64,000 nt of DNA from JAXMHN01 sp964578605 (GCA_964578605.1 CAZODO010000010.1:16802-80801); one strand, 5' to 3'; shown: positions 18,172-27,279, numbered from the stretch's first letter. Notes: generated by a model from the sequence alone, not told the origin. A program made the numbers and translations.

Positions 18172-21100
18172 ATGAACACTGACTCACACTCTGCCGGGAC
18201 TTCGGGTGGCCAGAAAGGCTGGCCGCGTCGCGACTTTCTCAAACTGGTCGGCCTTGGGACGGCGGTCACCACGTTCCGACCGTGGGAGGCCATGGCTGGT
18301 CCGTTCACCCGGGCCGACTTCGAGAAGCTGGTGCCGCGCGACAAGAGGCTGCGTCCGGCCTGGGTTAAGTCCCTGTTCGAACGTGGCAATCCTGCCTATT
18401 ACCGCGGACCGGACCTCGAACGCATCGGCATGCCGATCGGTGGCATGTGCGCAGGCCAGGTTTACCTGGGCGGCGACGGGCGGCTCTGGCATTGGGACAT
18501 CTTCAACCGGCATATCGGCACGGGCGCGGAGCACTACGCCAAGCCCATGGCCGTGACGGCGCCGTTCGCGCAGGGTTTTGCTTTGCGGGTCGCTACAGGG
18601 GCCTCCACCAAAATGCGGCGGCTCGAGCGGGGCGACTGGCGGGACGTGTCGTTCAATGGCGAATACCCGATCGGGCACGTGGCTTACCGGGACCCGGACT
18701 CGCCCGTTGCCGTCGACCTGGAGGCCTTCTCTCCTTTCATTCCGCTGAATACCGAAGATTCCTCTTTGCCCGTCACTGTGATGCAATTCACGGTGCGGAA
18801 CCTCAGCGATGCGGAAATCACTGCGCAAGTTGGCGGTCTTCTGGAAAACCCGATCTGCCTTCATAGCGGACCGACTCGCGACGGCTTTCGCCGTTATCGC
18901 GCCGCGCGCGAGAACAACCTCCTTTTGCTCGAAGCATCAGCCGAAGACGGGCCAAGCGATGCGAGCGTCACCCAGCCAGACATCTCCTTCGACAATTTCG
19001 AGCGGGAAGAATATGGCGACTGGACGGCCACGGGCACAGCGTTCGGCAGTGGACCGGTCGAGACGTCGGCCATCCCCGAGTATCAGGGCAACGTGGGTGG
19101 CGCGGGAAACCGGGTGGTGAACAGTCACGCGTCTGCGCCGGGCGGTTCGGTGGAAGAGAAAGACCGGGCGAAAGGGATGCTGACCAGCAAACCGTTCGCG
19201 CTTGAGCGGAAGTATATCACGTTTCTGATCGGAGGCGGGGCGCACAAAGGCCGGACCTGCATGGACCTGCTGGTGGATGACCAGGTGGTCCTGAGCGCGA
19301 CGGGCGCCAGCAACAACCAGATGCAGCCCCTCAGTTGGGACGTCCGGCGCTGGGCCGGAAAGACCGCGCGGCTGCGGATCGTCGATAACGAGTCCGGCGG
19401 CTGGGGGAACATCGGGGTTGACGACATCGTGTTTAGCGACCGGCCGCGCACACCGGTTGGACCGCTTGCCGAAGCTCCTGATTTCGGAACGATGACGCTG
19501 GCGCTGTTGGAACCGCAGGCTGAAGACAAGGCGGTGACCGGGCTGGAAGGCACCAAAGACTTCGCCGGCCTTTTCAACGCCGCACAAGGAGCACCGGACC
19601 CGAGCCGAAGGCCTTTCGGCGAGAGTTTGACCGGCGGCTTGGTGCGCACTTTGAAGCTGGCGCCGCAACAGAAAGCCACGGTGACCTTCCTCCTCGGCTG
19701 GCACCTGCCGAATCTCAAGATGGATCGGCTGCCGCCCGGCCGGCACTACGCCACGCGATTCACTTCGGCCAGCGCGGTGGCGCGCTACGTGGCGCAGCAT
19801 TTCCCGCGGCTGAGCAGCGAGACTCGGCTTTGGCACGATACCTGGTACGACTCCACCCTGCCCTACTGGTTCCTGGACCGGACCTTCCTGAACATCTCGA
19901 TCCTGGCGACCTCGACCTGTCACAGGTTTGGCAACGGACGCTTCTGGGGCTGGGAAGGTGTCGGCTGTTGCCATGGCACCTGCGGACACGTCTGGCAGTA
20001 CGCCCAGGCACTGGCGCGGCTGTTCCCGGACCTGGAGCGGATCACGCGCGAACACGTTGATTTTGGGTTGGCGCTGCAGCCCAATGGCGCCATCCATTTC
20101 CGCGGCGAATTCAACGACATCGCGGCCGTCGACGGCCAGGCCGGCACGATCCTGCGCGCCTTGCGCGAACACCAGATGTCGGCCGACGACGCGTTCCTGA
20201 GGCGCAACTGGCCGAACGTAAAAAAGGCCGCCCAATGGCTCATCGCGAAGGACGAGGATGGCGATGGCTTGATCACGGGCAACCAGCACAACACCCTCGA
20301 CACCGATTGGTTCGGCCCGGTCGCATGGCTCAGTGGCCTGTACCTGGCGGCTTTGCGCGCTGCCGATACCATGGCCCGCGAGGTGGGCGATACAGATTTT
20401 GCGCGGCAATGCCAGGAAATCCTTGAAAAAGGGCGCGCCGGGCTCGTCCGCGAACTGTTCGACGGCGAGTACTTCATCAACAGACCCGACCCGAAACACC
20501 TTGATGCTATCAACTCAGGAACCGGGTGCCATATCGACCAGGTCATGGGCCAGAGTTGGGCGTTCCAGGTGGGCTTGCCGCGCGTGCTGCCCGAATCTGA
20601 GACCCGCGCGGCTCTTCGATCGCTCTGGCTTTACAACTTCACCCCGGATGTAGGGCCGTACCGAGCCGCGTACAAACCGGGGCGCTGGTATGCCATGCCA
20701 GGCGAAGCGGGGCTGCTCATGTGCACCTTCCCGCGATCCGACTGGGATTACGAGCAGGCGAAGGGCAAAGGACCCGACTGGGCGGCCGGCTACTTCAACG
20801 AGTGCATGAACGGGTTCGAGTACCAAGTCGCCAGCCACATGGTTTGGGAAGGCATGATCCAGGAAGGGCTGGCCATCACGCGCGCCGTGCACGACCGGTA
20901 CCACCCGTCGCGCCGCAATCCGTGGAACGAAGTCGAATGCGGCGATCACTACGCGCGCAGCATGGCCAGCTACGGAGTTTTCCTGGCCGCGTGCGGGTTC
21001 GCCTGCCACGGTCCGCTTGGCCAGATGAGCTTTTCGCCGCGCCTGACGCCGGAGAATTTCAAAGCCGCCTTTACTGGGCCGGAAGGATGGGGAACCTACA

Positions 21101-21339
21101 CACAGAAGCAGACCGGGACCGGTTTCAGAGCCACTCTGGAAGTCAAATGGGGCACCCAGCGTCTGCAAACGCTCACGCTAACACCCCCCGAAATGCTGGC
21201 GCCCGAAACCGTGACCGTGACAGCCGGTGGCCAGCCGGTGGCTGCGAACCTTGCCGTGAGTGAAGGCCGGGCTGAAATCCGGTTCACCGGCCCCGTCGTG
21301 CTCCAGCGTGGAGATAATCTTGAAGTGGCGCTTGGCTAA
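18172..21339 (+). CDS. Tat-exported GH116-like glucosylceramidase/beta-glucosidase with inserted carbohydrate-binding domain
   Basis: 1055 residues from the ATG at 18172. WPRRDFLKLVGLGTAVTTF is a twin-arginine signal. Residues about 65-250 match the GH116 N-terminal beta domain (RIGMPIGGMCAGQVYLGGDGRLWHWDIFN). At about 260-420 lies a jelly-roll-like insert (FDNFEREEYGDWTATGTAFG ... LLVDDQVVL ... DVRRWAGKTARLRIVDNESG) of the type found at the C-terminus of GH32 levanases, which is unusual here. The (alpha/alpha)6 catalytic domain follows, with WGWEGVGCCHGTCGHVWQYAQ, LQPNGAIHFRGEF and NTLDTDWFGPVAWLSG, the last probably holding the catalytic aspartate. The C-terminus ends in a short beta domain. 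The enzyme probably cleaves beta-glucosides or related glycosides outside the cytoplasm; the exact substrate is inference. Confidence 0.8.
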   Translation: MNTDSHSAGTSGGQKGWPRRDFLKLVGLGTAVTTFRPWEAMAGPFTRADFEKLVPRDKRLRPAWVKSLFERGNPAYYRGPDLERIGMPIGGMCAGQVYLGGDGRLWHWDIFNRHIGTGAEHYAKPMAVTAPFAQGFALRVATGASTKMRRLERGDWRDVSFNGEYPIGHVAYRDPDSPVAVDLEAFSPFIPLNTEDSSLPVTVMQFTVRNLSDAEITAQVGGLLENPICLHSGPTRDGFRRYRAARENNLLLLEASAEDGPSDASVTQPDISFDNFEREEYGDWTATGTAFGSGPVETSAIPEYQGNVGGAGNRVVNSHASAPGGSVEEKDRAKGMLTSKPFALERKYITFLIGGGAHKGRTCMDLLVDDQVVLSATGASNNQMQPLSWDVRRWAGKTARLRIVDNESGGWGNIGVDDIVFSDRPRTPVGPLAEAPDFGTMTLALLEPQAEDKAVTGLEGTKDFAGLFNAAQGAPDPSRRPFGESLTGGLVRTLKLAPQQKATVTFLLGWHLPNLKMDRLPPGRHYATRFTSASAVARYVAQHFPRLSSETRLWHDTWYDSTLPYWFLDRTFLNISILATSTCHRFGNGRFWGWEGVGCCHGTCGHVWQYAQALARLFPDLERITREHVDFGLALQPNGAIHFRGEFNDIAAVDGQAGTILRALREHQMSADDAFLRRNWPNVKKAAQWLIAKDEDGDGLITGNQHNTLDTDWFGPVAWLSGLYLAALRAADTMAREVGDTDFARQCQEILEKGRAGLVRELFDGEYFINRPDPKHLDAINSGTGCHIDQVMGQSWAFQVGLPRVLPESETRAALRSLWLYNFTPDVGPYRAAYKPGRWYAMPGEAGLLMCTFPRSDWDYEQAKGKGPDWAAGYFNECMNGFEYQVASHMVWEGMIQEGLAITRAVHDRYHPSRRNPWNEVECGDHYARSMASYGVFLAACGFACHGPLGQMSFSPRLTPENFKAAFTGPEGWGTYTQKQTGTGFRATLEVKWGTQRLQTLTLTPPEMLAPETVTVTAGGQPVAANLAVSEGRAEIRFTGPVVLQRGDNLEVALG

Positions 21340-21539
21340 GAACACCACAGGAAGAAAAGGCTGAGCGTGCTCTCGACAAAGCCTATTGGGCACCGCTCAG
21401 ACGCGAGCTGGAAGCCATGCAACACCCTGAACGGCGGGACACTGACCTATCCCTCCGCCAGCCCCTGGGCGAATCATTGGTGCGGTGGACGGCACTGTCG
21501 TGAAGGGAGTTGTCAGAGCAGCCGCAGGAACGATCGGCG

Positions 21540-21775
21540 GCATCACGCCGGCAAGCACATCCGACTGGAGTACAACGATCTGCACGATGGAACACGCATC
21601 AACCATGACGGGAGCGATCTACTGCTGGGAACCGGGTGGCCAGGGCGGCATCATCGCCTACAACTGGGTCCATAACGACTCGCACTGCAATCGCATTAAC
21701 CTCGACAAATTCCGGGCCGAATTTTTTGACCCCACGATGCTTGTACCCTCTTCCTCGATGCCCGTCGCCCAATAA
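21540..21775 (+). pseudogene. frameshifted fragment of a right-handed beta-helix protein
   Basis: One frame reads HIRLEYNDLHDGTRINHDGS and, after a shift near 21610, another reads GAIYCWEPGGQGGIIAYNWVH, NDSHCNRINLDK and on to a stop near 21775. Alternating N-x-hydrophobic repeats with YN-x-x-H-D are typical of parallel beta-helix polysaccharide lyases. Only about two helix turns remain, with no signal peptide. It lies downstream of the GH116-like gene and may be the relic of another polysaccharide-degrading enzyme. Confidence 0.45.
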
Positions 21776-21898
21776 GACAACCGGCCAGGGCTGGCTATGG
21801 CCACTGGCCAAGAATCCGCGGGATGAGCCCAAACCAGGGGTTGGAGGTGGCGTTCGCCGCGGACCGGGAAAGTATCCGGCCGTTCCCGGCGTCCCCAA

Positions 21899-23437
21899 TC
21901 AAAGGTCTTGCCGCCTTCCCTGCGCGTGCCGCCCGCGCAGCGGAACCAGAGCGCAAACGGTGGTGCCTTTGCCGGGTTCCGAATCGACGCTGCACCGACC
22001 GCCGACCATCTGAACGCGCTCTCTCATTCCAAGCACCCCCAAACGCTTCTGCTTCTTGCCAAACAACACACGTTTCACGTCAAACCCTTTGCCGTCGTCG
22101 GTAACTTCCAGCCGAATGGAAGCCCTCACTCTCTTCACGGCGACTTCGACCTGACTGGCTTCGGCGTGCCTGGCGACATTAGTGAGCGCCTCCAAGGCCA
22201 CGCGATAGAGGACCGTGCTGGTGGCACCATCCAATTCGGTGATTTTAGCCGAGGTAAAGGAAGTGAGACTAGTTCGGATGCCGGTCCGTTTGGTAAAGTC
22301 CTTCATGAACGAATGAAGGGCGGGGATCAATCCCAGATCGTCCAGGACCGTCGGTCGCAATTCGCGGGCAAACCGATGCACAGTATCGACCGACTCTTCG
22401 ACCAGGCGCAGCGTGCTCGCGATCTCCTGATTGAGCTGCTTTCTATTGACGGTTTGCTGTTGGGTTAAGGCTGTTAGATGGACGTTGATGCCCACCAGGG
22501 CTTGGGCCACCTGGTCGTGCAAGTCGCGGCTTATTCGCTTTCGTTCTTCCTCCTGTGCCTGCAGAACTTGATGAGACAGATGCCGCAACTGGTCTTGCAT
22601 GTGGCGCGCCTCCTCCAACAACCGGCTTTGGCGTTTCTCGCTTTTCTTGAGCACGGATTCCACCTCCCGTCGCCGGCCGATTTCCCGCTTCAACTTCTCG
22701 TTTGCCACGGTAAGAGCGTCCATACGACGATGCGCTTCTTCCGCCCGTTTGAGGGCAGAAATGTCCGAGACGGCTATCCGGCACCATCTCCGCGCCCCTT
22801 GGGCAGCGACGGCCGGCGTCGCTTGAATGCCGGCCCAGAAGGCCGCTCCCGAGTCGTTCACAAGGGACATCTCACAGCTCTGCTTTCCGGAAGCCGCAAG
22901 GGCCGTTTGCAGGAAGGCTAGAAACATCGGCCGACTGGACAGGGCCACAAAATCACGGAACCGCCGGTTGACCAAACGGGCGCGTTCCACCCCGAGCATC
23001 GTCGCGGCGGTCAGGTTCATCTCCAGGATGAGCCCCTGTTCATCGACGGAGAAATAGCCGACCGGGGCAAAATCATAAAGGTCGGTGCATTTCTCCAGCG
23101 CCTGCTCCGCCTGATTACGCGCGGCTTGGAGCTCCTCATTCTGCAACTCCAGTTCCACCTGGTGAACCTGCAATTCGTGGAGGAGCCGTTTCGGGTCGAC
23201 ATCGCTTGGTGGCAAATCCGTATCCGTCGCCTGTCGTATCAGACGGGCTTCGGCGCGGCGGCGCAGTTCGGCCGGATCCGATGAGAGCTTTGACCTTCTA
23301 TTCATCGCGCAGACTGATCCACGGGGCTGCGGCCCGTCTGCTGCAACCGGCTCGTCACTCTCCGCTTCCCTGAGGCGCTGTTCGGCGCGGCGGCGTAGGA
23401 CCGCCTTCTTGGATCCGAGGTTCGTCTTCATTTGCAC
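21899..23437 (-). CDS. PAS-domain sensor histidine kinase, NarL/DegS (HisKA_3) type, cytoplasmic
   Basis: 512 residues, no membrane segment. The N-terminal 90 residues hold two basic stretches with the repeated motif RRRAExRL (around 15 and 60). The LLHELQVHQVELELQNEEL helix (about 88-106) commonly precedes PAS domains in such kinases. A PAS domain follows (YDFAPVGYFSVDEQG, about 120-235), then a coiled coil, the HisKA_3 phosphoacceptor in EEERKRISRDLHDQV (H near 308) and a HATPase_c domain with EALTNVARHAEAS (N box), DDGKGFD (G1), GLGM-like GVLGMRER and GKGTTV. It starts 15 bases after the PAS ORF on the same strand and closely resembles the kinase at 25588-26415, so the two are probably local paralogues. 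Confidence 0.88.
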   Translation of the reverse strand: MQMKTNLGSKKAVLRRRAEQRLREAESDEPVAADGPQPRGSVCAMNRRSKLSSDPAELRRRAEARLIRQATDTDLPPSDVDPKRLLHELQVHQVELELQNEELQAARNQAEQALEKCTDLYDFAPVGYFSVDEQGLILEMNLTAATMLGVERARLVNRRFRDFVALSSRPMFLAFLQTALAASGKQSCEMSLVNDSGAAFWAGIQATPAVAAQGARRWCRIAVSDISALKRAEEAHRRMDALTVANEKLKREIGRRREVESVLKKSEKRQSRLLEEARHMQDQLRHLSHQVLQAQEEERKRISRDLHDQVAQALVGINVHLTALTQQQTVNRKQLNQEIASTLRLVEESVDTVHRFARELRPTVLDDLGLIPALHSFMKDFTKRTGIRTSLTSFTSAKITELDGATSTVLYRVALEALTNVARHAEASQVEVAVKRVRASIRLEVTDDGKGFDVKRVLFGKKQKRLGVLGMRERVQMVGGRCSVDSEPGKGTTVCALVPLRGRHAQGRRQDL

Positions 23438-23452
23438 GGCCCGGCGCCCTGA

Positions 23453-24292
23453 TTAGCTCGCATTGCGCCGAGCCAGTTTTGTCGCTTGCTTCCCGATTCT
23501 CTTTTTCAGGCCGGCCTGTTTCGCCCGCAATTGTGCCTCCAACGTCTTGGCGGCGGTGATGTCCACGAAGGTGATGACGACGCCGTCGATGTGGTCGTCC
23601 AGGGTGCTGCGGTAAGGCATGATCCGCACGTTAAACCAGCGGCCGTCGTGTGTGCCAATTGGCTTTTCCACAACGGCCAGTGTTCGCAGCACCGCCCGCG
23701 CATCCTCGGCCAAGTCGGCATAGCGCAGTTCAGAGGCCAAGTCGGTGATGGGCCGGCCCACGTCGGAGGGGATAAGGTTGATGATTTTCGTCGCTTCTGA
23801 AGTGAACCGACGCACGTTGAGATGGTTGTCGAGAAACAAGGTGGCAATATCGGTGCTGTTGAGCAGGTTCTTCATGTCGTTGCTGGCCCGGGAAAGCTCG
23901 TCCACCTTGGCCTGCAACTCGGTATTGAGCGTCTGGAGTTCTTCGTTCATGGATTGCATTTCTTCCTTGGAGGTGGTGAGTTCCTCGTTGGTAGACTGCA
24001 ATTCCTCATTCGTGGACTGCAATTCCTCGTTGGTGGACTTGAGGACCTCCTCCGAGGACTGCATCTCCTGGCGGGTCGTCTGCAACTCCTGCCGGGCGCG
24101 CTCGAGTTCCCGCTCGAGTTCGACCGTCCAAGAGCCGCTGCGCACGGCCGGTTTCCGCAAGCGGCCTTTGCCGGCTGTGTCCAATGGCGCGGCGGCGGCG
24201 TCTCGGAAAATGATCATCAGCAAGCCCTGCAATGGCACCGGCTCCTCGACGGGCTCGATGGTGAGATGGACGAACTGCTCACATACACGCAT
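23453..24292 (-). CDS. coiled-coil plus PAS protein, C-terminal part of a CheB/CheR/PAS fusion
   Basis: 279 residues. It starts with HLTIEPVEEPVPLQGLLMIIF, which matches the linker after CheR in the large CheB-CheR-PAS fusion proteins. A long coiled coil with the diagnostic repeat STNEELQSTNEEL (three near copies) and SMNEELQTLNTEL follows, then a PAS domain (MKNLLNSTDIATLFLDNHLNVRRFT) with its C-terminal PAC segment. No kinase domain is present in this ORF; the neighbouring kinase begins 15 bases downstream. The upstream CheB piece is in another frame, so this may be a surviving open frame in a decayed gene or a functional stand-alone PAS sensor. I lean to decay with possible residual expression. 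Confidence 0.55.
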   Translation of the reverse strand: MRVCEQFVHLTIEPVEEPVPLQGLLMIIFRDAAAAPLDTAGKGRLRKPAVRSGSWTVELERELERARQELQTTRQEMQSSEEVLKSTNEELQSTNEELQSTNEELTTSKEEMQSMNEELQTLNTELQAKVDELSRASNDMKNLLNSTDIATLFLDNHLNVRRFTSEATKIINLIPSDVGRPITDLASELRYADLAEDARAVLRTLAVVEKPIGTHDGRWFNVRIMPYRSTLDDHIDGVVITFVDITAAKTLEAQLRAKQAGLKKRIGKQATKLARRNAS

Positions 24293-24369
24293 TCCGGCCG
24301 GACCTTCATGCGATCCTTGGCCTGGATGACCTTCATCCCGGTGCTGCGGCGCTTAGGTGCAGATTTCAG
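24280..24369 (-). pseudogene. CheB methylesterase-domain fragment
   Basis: The frame reads MKVIQAKDRMKVRPECVYV, matching the MKV-x-Q-x-x-D-x-x-x-V-x-P-x-x-V-Y-V strand of CheB in CheB/CheR fusions. It then changes frame at about 24280 directly into the post-CheR linker of the PAS ORF. The rest of CheB and all of CheR are missing, so the junction looks like a large internal deletion. Confidence 0.55.
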
Positions 24370-24703
24370 TTGCATGATCCTACTGCCTCCCCCTGCAAAG
24401 CCCCCGGGTAGCACAACCTACCCCCGGTTTTCATCGCGGCGAAACAACTTTGCTTGATCGATTCGAACGCCTCAACAAGAAAAGGAACTCAACACAGGGC
24501 TGCTCCAAAGTCGAGTGGGACGACAGATCGAATGGAGGATGGTTCCGGCGCGTCGGCTCATTTTGGCCAGGAAAGTTGGGTAGGTGCGATCCCGAGCGCG
24601 GACTTGGCGGCGCATCCAAGCCCGCCCCTCTCCGTGGACGGCCCGGCGCAGGATGCCCAAGACGGTGGCCGCGACCGGTTCGCGGACGGGACAACGGGCC
24701 GCA
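24370..24703. other. no feature recognised
   Basis: Minus-strand ORFs here have biased composition and no recognised domain. No repeat or RNA was seen. Confidence 0.4.
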
Positions 24704-24853
24704 TTAGCTTCCTGGGCCGTCAGGCTGCTGATAATCCAGACCGTCTCGACTTCCTGCAATTTCGATCCCCCAGCGGGAGCCATCCCAATAGCGAAAGACA
24801 AGGATCTCTTCGTGTCGCTTGTATTTCAGTTCCGAATCGGGACGATCGGTCAC
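24704..24853 (-). CDS. possible small ORF or remnant, 49 residues
   Basis: From a GTG at 24853 the frame reads VTDRPDSELKYKRHEEILVF then RYWDGSRWGIEIAGSRDGLD and stops at TAA. The frame is open back to a TAG near 24893. Composition is that of a folded beta-rich protein and not of an antisense shadow, but it is short, has no clear ribosome binding site and I do not recognise it. It may be the end of a decayed gene between the response regulator and the CheB remnant. Confidence 0.25.
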   Translation of the reverse strand: MTDRPDSELKYKRHEEILVFRYWDGSRWGIEIAGSRDGLDYQQPDGPGS

Positions 24854-24892
24854 CCAGACGTCGCGGATGGCGCAATTTGTTCCATGGCAGAT

Positions 24893-25591
24893 CTAGTTGA
24901 CGAAGGTGATTTGCAGGCTGCTTTCGATCACGCCCGCAGCGATGGCATACCGAGTCAGGCCGGCTGTGTCATGAATGCCTAACTTCTGCATGAGGCGTTG
25001 CCGGTGTTTTTCGACCGTTTTGATGCTGATGCCCAGTTCGGCCGCGATCTGTTTATTGGCTTTGCCTTCCGCAATGAGCTGCAGGGCTTCGACTTCTCGT
25101 GAGGTCAAGTTGGCGATCTTCTTCCTGACCGAGTTGGACGCGGCCAGCGGCTTGCTCTCAGCCAGGCGTTTGGCAATCGACGGGGTGAAGAAGACGTTTC
25201 CCTTCTGAATTTCCCGGATGGCCCGCGACAACACGTGAGCGGAGGTTTGCTTGAGCAGAAAACCTTTAACCCCAAACTCAAGGGCTCTTTCCACGTAAGC
25301 GTCGTCGCTGTGTGCGGAGAGGATAAGCACCTTGGTGCCTGAGGCTTGTTTGAGGATTTGGCGACTGGCCTCCAATCCGTTGAGGAGCGGCATGGCAATG
25401 TCCATCACCACGATGGCGGGCCGAAGCTTCAGGGTCATCTCAACGGCTTGCCGGCCCGTTTCCGCTTCGCCCACGACCTCCAGATCCTCTTCGGCCTCGA
25501 GCAACTTGCGCAGTCCTTGCCGCACCACCATGTGATCTTCGGCGAGCAGGACAGTGATCGGTTTCCTAGAGCTCGAAATGCGGGGTCTCAT
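24893..25591 (-). CDS. response regulator, NarL/FixJ (LuxR HTH) type
   Basis: 232 residues. The receiver domain (12-130) has the acidic pair E18/D19, the phosphoacceptor D64 in VVMDIAMPLLNG, the signalling T/S in LILSAHSD and K114 in FLLKQ. A LuxR-type helix-turn-helix (about 155-220: LTSREVEALQLIAEGKANKQIA, then ISIKTVEKHRQRLMQKL) binds DNA. The start overlaps the stop of the upstream kinase by four bases, a translational coupling typical of a cognate pair. All key residues are intact, so it should be phosphorylated by the adjacent HisKA_3 kinase. Target genes are unknown. Confidence 0.93.
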   Translation of the reverse strand: MRPRISSSRKPITVLLAEDHMVVRQGLRKLLEAEEDLEVVGEAETGRQAVEMTLKLRPAIVVMDIAMPLLNGLEASRQILKQASGTKVLILSAHSDDAYVERALEFGVKGFLLKQTSAHVLSRAIREIQKGNVFFTPSIAKRLAESKPLAASNSVRKKIANLTSREVEALQLIAEGKANKQIAAELGISIKTVEKHRQRLMQKLGIHDTAGLTRYAIAAGVIESSLQITFVN

Positions 25592-26415
25592 TGGTCGGCG
25601 TGGTTGCGTCTCCGGGGGCGCTTGCCTAGGGGGATTCGCGCCCGAATGGTGGTTCCGGCGCCGGGAGTCGATTCCAGTTCGAATTGGCCGCCCACCATCT
25701 GCACCCTCTCGCGCATGCCCAGCACTCCCAATCGATTGTTCCCTCTCGCGATGAGGACACGGTCCATTTGAAATCCCCTTCCATTGTCGATGATTTCCAT
25801 CGCGATCGCGCCGGCGAGTCTTTGGACGGTAAACTTGACATGGCTGGCATGCGCATGCCTGGCCACGTTGGTGAGCGCCTCCTGCGCCAGGCGAAAGAAG
25901 GCCGTGCGCTTGGCGCTGTCCAACTGGTCACTGCGATCGGACGTGAAGGCGGTAAGGTGAATCCGGATGCCTGTCCGCTTGGTGAAGTCCTTCATGAAAG
26001 AATGCAAAGCCGGGATGAGGCCCAGGTCGTCCAGCAAGGTCGGGCGCAGATCGCGGGCAAAGCGATGCACGCTTTCGACCGATTTCTCGACCAGCCGTTG
26101 GGTGCTGTTGATCTTCCCCTGCAGCCCCTTCGCATTCATGGCGGCGGCGGCCTTTAGAGTCGCTAGTCGCACGTTAATGCCCGTGAGCGTTTGCACGATC
26201 TCATCGTGCAGCTCCCGGCTGATTCGTTTGCGTTCCTCTTCCTGCACCGTCAGAATCTGATGGGAAAGATGACGCATTTGCTCCTGGAGACACCGCGCCT
26301 GGGCCAGGGACTGGTCATGGTGCAGTTCACTCTTTTTGAGGGCGGCTTCGGCGGCCTTCCGGCGAGAGACTTCCTGCCGCAACCGGCGTTTCAAGCTGGC
26401 CACATCGCGTTTCAT
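25588..26415 (-). CDS. cytoplasmic sensor histidine kinase, NarL/DegS (HisKA_3) type
   Basis: 275 residues with no input domain other than an N-terminal coiled coil (about 1-45). H70 in EEERKRISRELHDEI is the phosphoacceptor. The HATPase_c domain has EALTNVARHAHAS, DNGRGFQ, RLGVLGMRERVQMVGG and a final GAGTTI. The block VHRFARDLRPTLLDDLGL, then ALHSFMKDFTKRTGIR, is nearly identical to that of the kinase at 21899-23437, pointing to a recent duplication. It is the middle gene of a three-gene operon (26419-27129, this gene, response regulator), four bases after the first and overlapping the last. With no sensor domain it may rely on the upstream protein for signal input. Confidence 0.9.
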   Translation of the reverse strand: MKRDVASLKRRLRQEVSRRKAAEAALKKSELHHDQSLAQARCLQEQMRHLSHQILTVQEEERKRISRELHDEIVQTLTGINVRLATLKAAAAMNAKGLQGKINSTQRLVEKSVESVHRFARDLRPTLLDDLGLIPALHSFMKDFTKRTGIRIHLTAFTSDRSDQLDSAKRTAFFRLAQEALTNVARHAHASHVKFTVQRLAGAIAMEIIDNGRGFQMDRVLIARGNNRLGVLGMRERVQMVGGQFELESTPGAGTTIRARIPLGKRPRRRNHADQ

Positions 26416-26418
26416 GCC

Positions 26419-27129
26419 TTAACCGAGCTTACCGGAAAACCGCTCCAGAGTCTTGGCTGACTTTTCGACGAGCCGCTGGGTGACAATCAATTCCTTCTTC
26501 AGACCCGTGGTGTTGCGGGCAGCTTCTTTCTTCAAATGCGCCAGTCTCACCTGGATGCCCAGCAACCCTTGCGCGACGTCGTCGTGAAGGGTCCTGCTGA
26601 CCCTGGCTCGCTCGTTCTCCTGAGCCGAGAGCATCCGCCGAGTCAGACTTTGGAGGCACCGCCGCAAGTCGCGGGATTCCGCCAAGAGGCTGGCGTAATG
26701 TTTGGTTTCATTCTTGAGCGCGTGCTTGAAAGCGTTTCGATCCGCCAACGCCTGCTTCCGGACCCGTCGCGACCTCGCCAGGTCCCTGGTGCGCTGCCGC
26801 AATTGTTTATCCAAGTGCAGGAAGCGGACCGCCGCTTGCCGGGCCGAGGGACTGGTCTGCTCCCATTCTTTGAAGGCTTCGGCAAAGAACGGGTCTGCCC
26901 GATGCGGTGCTCCGTCTCGAGCGGCGGGCTGTTCAAACTTGCCGAGGACCTTGTCATGCAGCCTGGCCAGGTCCAGCACTTTCAACCCGAGGCTCGCGGC
27001 CTGTTTTCCCACCCTGCGGGCAAGGGGCAGGCCAGTCTGCGCACCCTGCTTGCAGTAGTTCCGCAGAGCCGCCTCATATTGTTGCGCTAACATGATGGAG
27101 GTGCGTTTCATTAACTCCTTCACCGTCAT
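26419..27129 (-). CDS. kinase-like dimerisation/phosphotransfer protein lacking an ATPase domain
   Basis: 236 residues. The N-terminal 65 residues form helices (EAALRNYCKQGAQTGLPLAR, AASLGLKVLDLARLHDKVL) resembling the RsbU-type N-terminal dimerisation domain. A coiled coil at about 100-150 follows, then a HisKA_3-like helix with the phosphoacceptor motif ENERARVSRTLHDDV (H182). The protein then ends at about the second helix of that domain, with no HATPase. The stop is clean and the next gene, a full kinase with no sensor domain, begins four bases later. It could be an input and dimerisation partner or phosphate-receiving histidine protein for that kinase; alternatively it is a kinase that lost its catalytic half. 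Confidence 0.7.
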   Translation of the reverse strand: MTVKELMKRTSIMLAQQYEAALRNYCKQGAQTGLPLARRVGKQAASLGLKVLDLARLHDKVLGKFEQPAARDGAPHRADPFFAEAFKEWEQTSPSARQAAVRFLHLDKQLRQRTRDLARSRRVRKQALADRNAFKHALKNETKHYASLLAESRDLRRCLQSLTRRMLSAQENERARVSRTLHDDVAQGLLGIQVRLAHLKKEAARNTTGLKKELIVTQRLVEKSAKTLERFSGKLG

Positions 27130-27279
27130 CCCCCGGCAGGGCGAGTTGGAAATGCGTGCCGGGTCCGGTCCCTATCATTGCCCTGGTTCTAATCCAACAA
27201 ACGGCTGGCGTTCTGATCCGCTCCCAGACCTCGCCCGTTCGAAAGGACTCCCGATTTCCTTGGATGCCCGCATTTCCAG

